Source: Flavobacteriaceae bacterium
Lineage (GTDB): Bacteria; Bacteroidota; Bacteroidia; Flavobacteriales; Weeksellaceae
Assembly (NCBI GenBank): GCA_031273305.1
Contig: JAISSC010000219.1
Coordinates: forward strand, 1-13,388
Reading direction: 5' to 3'
DNA length: 13,388 nucleotides
This document shows positions 1-4,852 of this stretch, piece after piece. A model generated the notes under the pieces. That model had not been told where the DNA came from. It ran no database searches and saw only the letters and a program-made list of their open reading frames with translations. Within the stretch, counting starts at the first letter, position 1. Every line of letters begins with the position of its first letter. The position numbers and the translations under genes were made by a program.

Positions 1-120
1 CCAATGACACCGCCTGAAAGGCGGGACTAGTCTTGCCTTTCAGGCAAAGAGTGGGGGTGGGTACTCTCCGCAGGTCGCTGACCTGCGGTTATGAAGATTC
101 CGCCCTCCGGGCTTTCAAAA
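1..120. repeat. GC-rich cluster of consecutive hairpins
   Basis: No gene is visible here. The stretch is clearly richer in G+C than the AT-rich DNA after it and can fold into five short hairpins in a row: 10-24 (CCGCCT, loop GAA), 33-47 (TTGCCT, loop TTC), 48-67 (AGAGT pairing with ACTCT), 68-88 (CCGCAGGTC, loop GCT, a perfect 9-bp stem) and 102-112 (GCCC, loop TCC). The first two hairpins are inverted copies of each other (GCCTGAAAGGC at 12-22 and GCCTTTCAGGC at 35-45), so they can also pair together. This looks like clustered palindromic repeat units or a structured untranslated segment. I do not recognise a known RNA family. The left part may continue outside the window. Confidence 0.5.
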
Positions 121-241
121 AATCATTTAGGGTGACGCATAGTCAAAGTCAGGAAATCGGGAATTTTAAATCAGGAAGTTGAATTTTATCTATATTTTGT
201 TGTTTAATATAGTTAAGTATACATACATAATTAAGATTTGG

Positions 242-465
242 TAATTAACGTGAGTTCGGGATAAGAGATTTATAAAAGGTTCTAATTCGTATATTTAATT
301 AATTGAATTTTAAATGATTATTGTTTGTTGTATACCTGACGGCATACAACCCACTATGATGTTATCCTTATTCTACCGAGCTTGAATCCCTAATGGGATA
401 AAATTCGGCAAGCATAATCCAATTCAAAAAATTATAATGTGCTTAACCCGAACTCACGTTAATTA
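242..465. repeat. MITE-like element with 19-bp terminal inverted repeats
   Basis: The left arm TAATTAACGTGAGTTCGGG (242-260) is a perfect inverted repeat of 447-465. The 186-bp interior is non-coding and contains small hairpins, such as TTGTAT/ATACAA near 329-350 and ATCCC-TAAT-GGGAT at 386-399. A related pair of arms occurs at 9922-9994. The left ends of both elements share the longer pattern ACSTGAGTTYGGGATAAGA. The outermost six bases, TAATTA, are themselves palindromic, so they could be a target-site duplication rather than part of the element. The right arm contains the stop codon of the minus-strand gene at 463-1146. The likeliest reading is a miniature or decayed insertion element; no transposase is present. 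Confidence 0.6.
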
Positions 466-1146
466 AGAGTCTTCTTTTTCAGGAGGATTGAAATTATTCA
501 AAATGTTTTTTTGTCGCAAGTCCAGAAGACGTCTCGTATTATGAAAAACACGTCCTGTCAGACTTCTAATCCACCCTTTCTTCTTTAAAGAAGGAAGCAG
601 TAGCTCCAAAGTTTCAAAATGATTGTATAATTTCTCTATTTCTTCTTTTTGTATCTTTTCATCCTCTACGATGGACATTATTTCTTCTTTCAGGGCTTTT
701 ATTAGAATTTTCAACTCCCTTTTGATCTCTAAAATTTCCTCTGTAGAAAAATATCCTTCATGAGAATCAAATTTCTCACAGATTTTATCAATATGTTCCT
801 GCTCTTCTTCCAACAGACCCAAAGGAGAAGCCAGAGAGATTTCTCTCCATATGATGTCCAGCCAACTTTTTATCTTGGTATATACCTCATCCTTTTGAGT
901 TAATAAAAAGTTTTCATGCAATGAAAATTTTCCGGGAACAACTTCCCCCAAAATATTAAATTTATCAGAGCCTTTTTTCTCCTTGAAATGATCCTTGTCC
1001 TGAAATGTTATACGGAATTTAGGCTCTATCAAATATACTATTTTCAAAGTATCCTGATGTATATCAATCTTAAAATCAACATATTCGAATTTCTCATGAT
1101 GTTGAAAAATATCTATTATATTTTCCAGAAAACCGTCTTTTATCAT
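463..1146 (-). CDS. Unrecognised charged coiled-coil-rich protein
   Basis: I do not recognise this 227-residue protein. It has no signal peptide and no convincing membrane segment, so it is probably cytoplasmic. The first 110 residues are mixed alpha/beta in character with short hydrophobic strands (for example KIVYLIEP around 35-42). Residues about 112-185 are strongly helical and acidic/basic, with a likely coiled coil at 135-180 (EEILEIKRELKILIKALKEE). The C-terminal 40 residues are basic, then acidic at the end. It is divergently oriented from a small XRE-type repressor, with 153 bp of very AT-rich DNA between them, so the two may be co-regulated. The stop codon TAA lies inside the right arm of the inverted-repeat element at 242-465. 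The ATG at 1144-1146 is the only good start; no ribosome binding site is visible, as usual in Bacteroidota. Confidence 0.7.
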   Translation of the reverse strand: MIKDGFLENIIDIFQHHEKFEYVDFKIDIHQDTLKIVYLIEPKFRITFQDKDHFKEKKGSDKFNILGEVVPGKFSLHENFLLTQKDEVYTKIKSWLDIIWREISLASPLGLLEEEQEHIDKICEKFDSHEGYFSTEEILEIKRELKILIKALKEEIMSIVEDEKIQKEEIEKLYNHFETLELLLPSLKKKGWIRSLTGRVFHNTRRLLDLRQKNILNNFNPPEKEDS

Positions 1147-1186
1147 AACTAATAAGATTGTTATTTATATATGAAACTTAAGTGTA

Positions 1187-1204
1187 AATATAAATATTTA
1201 TATT
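1187..1204. promoter_or_regulatory. 18-bp perfect palindrome, candidate operator
   Basis: AATATAAATATTTATATT is a perfect 18-bp palindrome between two divergent genes, one of which encodes a helix-turn-helix repressor. That position would suit an operator for autoregulation. The surrounding DNA is extremely AT-rich, so a palindrome of this length could arise by chance, and the assignment is tentative. Confidence 0.3.
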
Positions 1205-1251
1205 GATAATTTTTAATATAATTAAATTTTTTTTAACTTCGCATCTCAGTA

Positions 1252-1259
1252 CAAAGATA
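1252..1259 (-). promoter_or_regulatory. Candidate -7 box for the 463-1146 gene
   Basis: Read on the minus strand this is TATCTTTG, a full match to the Bacteroidota -7 element TAnnTTTG. It would start a transcript with a leader of about 100 nt toward the gene at 463-1146, which would place the 1187-1204 palindrome inside the leader. I see no clear -33 TTG element, so the call rests on the -7 box alone. On the plus strand TAACTTCG at 1234-1241 is a one-mismatch -7 box that could serve the repressor gene. Confidence 0.3.
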
Positions 1260-1299
1260 ATTATTTTTTTCTATACTCATTATTACTAATATTTTTATC

Positions 1300-1662
1300 A
1301 TGGAAAATAAACAAAAAATGACTATAGACCGATTGCTGGAATTTATGCAATACAAAGACCTGAATGATAATAAGATCACGAGATTGGCAGGTCTGTCCGT
1401 AGGATTAATAGGGAAAGCCAGAAGGAAGAAAACCGGGTTGCACACGGATACTATTGAAAAAATACTATCTACTTTTCCCGAATTAAATCCTACATGGTTG
1501 TTAACAGGTAAGGGGCAGATGTTGCTTAATGAAAAGCACACAGCCGGTAATGCCGATATCAATGTTAACCCGAAAAATACAGGTGATTCTTTAATAAATG
1601 AAATATTTGCTACCCAGCGAGAAGTGGTAGCTTTATTAAAGAAAAAATATCATAAAGATTGA
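1300..1662 (+). CDS. Small XRE-type helix-turn-helix repressor
   Basis: This 120-residue protein has an N-terminal helix-turn-helix domain at about residues 8-72. It shows the pattern of phage-CI-like regulators in Bacteroidota: a first helix DRLLEFMQ, a recognition region LAGLSVGLIGKARR, and the signature ELNPTWLLTGKGQML at 61-75. The remaining 45 residues form a hydrophilic linker (80-98) and a short amphipathic helix (99-117) that may mediate oligomerisation. There is no peptidase domain like that of LexA or CI. It probably binds DNA between itself and the divergent gene at 463-1146 and represses one or both. Such regulators often sit on mobile or phage-derived segments, which fits the repeats on both sides. 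The start ATG at 1300 gives the complete domain. The DNA targets cannot be read from the protein. Confidence 0.8.
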   Translation: MENKQKMTIDRLLEFMQYKDLNDNKITRLAGLSVGLIGKARRKKTGLHTDTIEKILSTFPELNPTWLLTGKGQMLLNEKHTAGNADINVNPKNTGDSLINEIFATQREVVALLKKKYHKD

Positions 1663-1690
1663 TATTTAACTATATTGATTCCTTTTCTAT

Positions 1691-1764
1691 CAGGCTGGAA
1701 TCCCTAACGGCATGGGTGAGCGTAATTCATTATGTTGCTCGCTCCACTACGTTCCGCTCGCAAC
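1691..1764. repeat. Palindromic repeat overlapping the permease gene end
   Basis: The non-coding gap between the convergent repressor and permease genes contains a GC-richer segment. It begins with CTGGAATCCCTAACGGCATGGG and ends with the hairpin GTTGC...GCAAC (1734-1738 and 1760-1764), whose loop carries repeated GCTC/CGCTC units. It reaches into the coding region and supplies the TAG stop codon (1747-1749) and last codons of the permease. The ten bases GAATCCCTAA (1698-1707) also occur inside the element at 242-465 (384-393), so the two may share ancestry. It may act as a transcription terminator between the two genes. Confidence 0.4.
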
Positions 1765-2607
1765 GGTAATTATCAAAATAGCGGATAAAGCCAATGCTAA
1801 ACCTAAGTAATTGAGCTTGGACATTTTTTCCTTAAAAAATAATATCCCGACCATACTTCCTAAAATAATTACTCCAAAATTCATACAGGCAAATACAGTT
1901 GATGGATTATCATGCAATACCTGATGTGCTTTGAGGTAAAACAAAATATTCCCGAAGTTGAATAAGCCCAAACATGCTCCCCAATACATATTTTGTATAT
2001 TGAATTTTTGCTTTTGAACTATGATCTGAAATAAAACCAGAAGAACAGAAATTATAAAAGCTCCGGAAAATATAATAAATAAAGAAGACGTATAGCTAAA
2101 TTCCCTGTATAAGGCTACCTGTTTGAATAATACATCAATAACTCCAAAACTGATAAGGACAATGACAGGGTATTGCCATTTATAAGAAACTAATTCTGTT
2201 TTCCCTTTAGACAGGATTAAGAATATAGATATAAGACCCGTCAACAATCCTGCAATTTTCAAAAGTGAAAAAGGCTCCTTAAATATAAAAAATGCGGCAG
2301 ACAGGGAAATGATAAGGGATAATCTTTGGGCTATATCCGTTCTCACAATTCCCATATACTTTATGGAATTAGCCTGTAGCAGAAAAACAGAAGGGAGTAG
2401 GAGTATTAAAGATACAAATAAAACCAGGGGGATAGTAGCCTCTGCCAAATTAAATTCCGGTTTATATGCCCAATAGCTCAAACTTCCTGCAAAAAAATAG
2501 TTCCAGGTTATCATCTGAAAAAAAGCGAAGTTTTTATTCTTTCTTACTATTTTTAATATAATACCTACTGAAACACTACAAATAATACTTAAAAATAAGT
2601 AACTCAT
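1747..2607 (-). CDS. EamA/DMT-superfamily membrane transporter
   Basis: This 286-residue, very hydrophobic protein starts directly with a membrane segment (MSYLFLSIICSVSVGIILK). It shows about ten hydrophobic stretches separated by short basic or polar loops such as RKNKN, SKGKTE and VQKQKFN. The pattern of two five-helix halves, each ending in a helix like LLTGLISIFLIL or LGLALALSAILII, is that of EamA-type permeases in the drug/metabolite transporter superfamily. These move small metabolites across the inner membrane; the substrate cannot be told from sequence. The second half contains the family-typical stretch ACMNFGVIILGSMVGILFFKEKM. The last codons and the TAG stop fall in a palindromic repeat, but the protein already ends after its final helix, so it is probably intact. 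It stands alone, downstream of a terminator that separates it from the phosphatase gene. Confidence 0.8.
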   Translation of the reverse strand: MSYLFLSIICSVSVGIILKIVRKNKNFAFFQMITWNYFFAGSLSYWAYKPEFNLAEATIPLVLFVSLILLLPSVFLLQANSIKYMGIVRTDIAQRLSLIISLSAAFFIFKEPFSLLKIAGLLTGLISIFLILSKGKTELVSYKWQYPVIVLISFGVIDVLFKQVALYREFSYTSSLFIIFSGAFIISVLLVLFQIIVQKQKFNIQNMYWGACLGLFNFGNILFYLKAHQVLHDNPSTVFACMNFGVIILGSMVGILFFKEKMSKLNYLGLALALSAILIITVASGT

Positions 2608-2670
2608 TTCATCTGTTTTAAAAGTTTTTAACCGGGCAGGATAAATTCATGTAAATAATTCAACCTGCGA

Positions 2671-2678
2671 CAAAAATA
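2671..2678 (-). promoter_or_regulatory. Candidate -7 box for the permease
   Basis: On the minus strand this reads TATTTTTG, matching TAnnTTTG, and lies 63 bp upstream of the permease ATG. It is immediately downstream of the phosphatase terminator hairpin and shares T residues with that terminator's tail, so either role alone could explain it. No -33 TTG was found. Confidence 0.3.
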
Positions 2679-2680
2679 CG

Positions 2681-2709
2681 AAAAACACCCCTTATGTAGA
2701 GGTGTTCTT
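2681..2709 (-). terminator. Rho-independent terminator of the phosphatase gene
   Basis: On the minus strand the sequence forms a stem of about nine pairs with one mismatch (AAGAACACC pairing with GGTGTTTTT), followed by a T-rich tail TTTTTCGTATTTTTG. It lies about 105 bp past the stop codon of the metallophosphoesterase and before the permease gene. A second small hairpin (GTCTTAA, loop ATAA, TTAAGAC at 2728-2745) lies between the stop codon and this terminator, without a T-tract of its own. Confidence 0.6.
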
Positions 2710-2814
2710 GTTTTGAGGTTAATTATAGTCTTAAATAATTAAGACCATGTATTTTTTATCTCATTCTATTTCGTCATGAAATAACTCTTCGGTGTACCAT
2801 CTTTCACAATAAGA

Positions 2815-4653
2815 TTATTTGTTAAGCACCTTTTTGGTTATTACTTCGCCTTTTTCGGTTTTCACTTTTACTATCAATACCTGTCTTCCGAATTGTGCAG
2901 ACGGAATCCGTATGCTGTTGGAATTGACATGGTTATTTTGATAAAGGCTTATACCTGAAAAATCGTACACTCCTACCGAAAGTATAGTGGATTTCTTGGA
3001 TTCCAAGACGATTTGTTGGTCGTGATGATAAATGATCAGCATATCGTCCGGGTTTGGAGTTTCGTTTATGCCGAGATTATCTTCTACTATCTCAAAAGCA
3101 TCGAATAACGAACTTTCACCTGCTTCATTCACTGTATAGGTTGAAACTCTAATAGCATCGGAGGATACCTGTACACGGCTGAAAGTCGGCTCTCCGGTTT
3201 GTCCGAAGCGATTGAACAGAGTGTAGTAATTTTGGATACCATGAGACCCTATTGCATTGTTCATCTGAGTTTCCGTGCGCGGCTCGTATTTTTTCTTTCC
3301 TGCCGAATTATTGAGGAAGTAAAGCACGCCGTTTGTCGTATTGAACGTACCTCCGTGTATTCCGGTCATGTCCTCACGAGTACCGACTGAGGCACTATAA
3401 GTTTGTCCCGTTACCGCCGAAGGCAAACGAGTGAAAGTAGTTTCATCAGTAGCAACAACACCGATAACCTCATAAATATGGTCGTGTCCTTGCAGGGCAA
3501 AATTGACTCCTAAACGTTGTAATACTTTTGCAAAACGTTCACGTACGGTTTTTCCGTCGGAATCGTTCTGGTGCGAACCGCTGCCTGTAAACATAGTTTT
3601 GTGATAAACGGCAATTCTCCATTTTACTTCAGGATGAGCAGCTACCTGATTTTCCATCCATGTTTCAAGTGCGGAGAAATAGGTTTCACCTTTAGCGTAA
3701 TCTTCGTAATTGAATATCATAAACAAGGCATCACCATACACAAAGGAATAAACTGTTCCGTCCATTGCTGTTTTAGCGTTTGGATTGGAGGAGGGTTGAG
3801 AAGCATTGTAAGAAGTGTCGGTGTTGAAATGGTAAGACCAGTTACTGAACGGACTGGTATCATGGTTGCCTTGTACAGGTGCGATAGGGAGATGATACCA
3901 TTGGCTCTGCATTTTTTCAAACCATTGTTCCCATTCCCACTCGGAACTGTTACTACCCGAAGATTCTACCAAATCACCTGCGATAAGAAGAAACTTTGCA
4001 TTGGGAACGTCTTTGAAAGCCCTGTCGATGGTTTTTGCAGATATGTCGAACATTTCATCGGTGTTAGCCTGAGTGTCTGTAACATAGATAAATTCAAATT
4101 CATCCTTATTAGCTTTGGCGGTAGTAAAGGTTCCGATTTCGCTCCATGCTCCGTTTACACCTCCCACGCGATAGGAATAGGTAGTATTTGGCATCAATCC
4201 GCTAATCAGAGCCTTGTTGCTGATGTAGCTTCTTTTTTCACCTATTGAAAAACCGGTTTTATTAATCAGGTCTTGGTTGTTGTTATTATTCTCTCTGGCA
4301 CTGACATAATTCACATCATCGAAAGGTGTTGATGTTGCCGTAATTTCATTTGCCCCTGTAAAAGATGAAGCGTTGGTTGCTGTTCCTTCTATCCATTGCA
4401 GTTTAGTACCTGTTACACCGGTATTGGTGAACCATGCTACGCCCATTTGAGCAGTCGGGTCACCGTTGAGGGTCACATTCACGTTGTAAGGATGGTACTT
4501 AGATACCAATACGGCCGGGTCGGGCGAACCAGCAACCACCGTCCGTTGATAGAGCGTCCACGAAGGAACTGTGTAGTCCTGTTCGTTCTGTGCATTCATT
4601 TGTAAGCATATGCTTAATGAAGCGGCTACAAAAAATAATAATTTCTTTCTCAT
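2815..4653 (-). CDS. Secreted purple-acid-phosphatase-like metallophosphoesterase, T9SS tail
   Basis: This 612-residue protein has a signal peptide (MRKKLLFFVAASLSICLQMNAQ, residues 1-22), a fibronectin-like purple acid phosphatase N-domain (about 57-178) and a calcineurin-like phosphoesterase domain (about 186-400). Metal-binding motifs appear in order: D193 in VTDTQ, D227 in AGDLVE, N263-H264 in QGNHD, H351 in VYHKT, and H390/H392 in GHDHIYE. The last 85 residues (GVYDFSGISLYQ...KVKTEKGEVITKKVLNK) resemble a type A T9SS sorting domain, so the enzyme is probably exported and surface-anchored or released. It likely hydrolyses phosphate esters outside the cell; the natural substrate is unknown. 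I start at 4653: the frame stays open to 4797, but that extension lacks family character and would bury the signal peptide and cross the promoter. The gene is visibly more GC-rich than the restriction gene beside it, which suggests a separate origin. The phased sites upstream imply control by phosphate starvation. Confidence 0.85.
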   Translation of the reverse strand: MRKKLLFFVAASLSICLQMNAQNEQDYTVPSWTLYQRTVVAGSPDPAVLVSKYHPYNVNVTLNGDPTAQMGVAWFTNTGVTGTKLQWIEGTATNASSFTGANEITATSTPFDDVNYVSARENNNNNQDLINKTGFSIGEKRSYISNKALISGLMPNTTYSYRVGGVNGAWSEIGTFTTAKANKDEFEFIYVTDTQANTDEMFDISAKTIDRAFKDVPNAKFLLIAGDLVESSGSNSSEWEWEQWFEKMQSQWYHLPIAPVQGNHDTSPFSNWSYHFNTDTSYNASQPSSNPNAKTAMDGTVYSFVYGDALFMIFNYEDYAKGETYFSALETWMENQVAAHPEVKWRIAVYHKTMFTGSGSHQNDSDGKTVRERFAKVLQRLGVNFALQGHDHIYEVIGVVATDETTFTRLPSAVTGQTYSASVGTREDMTGIHGGTFNTTNGVLYFLNNSAGKKKYEPRTETQMNNAIGSHGIQNYYTLFNRFGQTGEPTFSRVQVSSDAIRVSTYTVNEAGESSLFDAFEIVEDNLGINETPNPDDMLIIYHHDQQIVLESKKSTILSVGVYDFSGISLYQNNHVNSNSIRIPSAQFGRQVLIVKVKTEKGEVITKKVLNK

Positions 4654-4684
4654 ACTTAAAATAGTTAATAATAAATGTCGGGGA

Positions 4685-4692
4685 TAAAAGTA
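4685..4692 (-). promoter_or_regulatory. Candidate -7 box for the phosphatase
   Basis: The minus strand reads TACTTTTA, one mismatch from TAnnTTTG, placing the transcript start about 25 nt before the ATG at 4653. The nearest half-site of the phased array (4703-4709) begins 10 bp upstream of it. The array therefore covers the position where a -33 element would be, as expected for a PhoB-type activator that substitutes for a weak upstream promoter element. Confidence 0.4.
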
Positions 4693-4702
4693 GAAAGGGA
4701 TT

Positions 4703-4764
4703 ATGACAAAACGGTGAAAGAATAGTAACAAAACGGTAAATAAAAAGTGAAGATAAAATGAAGA
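4703..4764 (-). promoter_or_regulatory. Extended Pho-box-like array, six half-sites at 11-bp pitch
   Basis: On the minus strand, reading toward the phosphatase, six 7-mers start exactly 11 bp apart: TCTTCAT (4758-4764), TCTTCAC (4747-4753), TATTTAC (4736-4742), TTGTTAC (4725-4731), CTTTCAC (4714-4720) and TTGTCAT (4703-4709). The 4-bp spacers are mostly AT-rich. The classical PhoB box is two direct CTGTCAT repeats with an 11-bp period, so this looks like three boxes in tandem. The downstream gene encodes a secreted phosphatase, which fits phosphate-starvation control. Two OmpR/PhoB-type dimers or more could bind cooperatively. Another regulator of the same fold cannot be excluded. The divergent restriction gene begins 88 bp away on the other side. 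Confidence 0.65.
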
Positions 4765-4826
4765 TTGATAGTCTATTTTGCGTGGTTGTAAGTTCAATTA
4801 GTAAATGTAGATCAGTAAACTATTTG

Positions 4827-4834
4827 TACATTTG
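4827..4834 (+). promoter_or_regulatory. Candidate -7 box for the restriction-modification gene
   Basis: TACATTTG is a perfect match to TAnnTTTG and lies 18 bp before the ATG at 4853, giving a leader of roughly 10 nt. A -33 TTG at proper distance is not evident. Confidence 0.5.
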
Positions 4835-4852
4835 CAAAAACCTTAAGAGAAC

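Noticed and set aside
242..465. TAATTA at both ends read as a proven 6-bp target-site duplication
   Set aside because: TAATTA is its own reverse complement, so a direct repeat and an inverted-repeat extension cannot be told apart from these two copies.
3571..4248. 225-codon open frame on the plus strand inside the phosphatase gene
   Set aside because: It is antisense to well-conserved phosphoesterase motifs, has no promoter or family-like sequence, and is rich in Cys, Phe and His as expected of a shadow frame.
4654..4797. 48-residue N-terminal extension of the phosphatase frame
   Set aside because: It would place the signal peptide internally and overlaps the -7 box and the 11-bp phased array; the ATG at 4653 begins a normal signal peptide.
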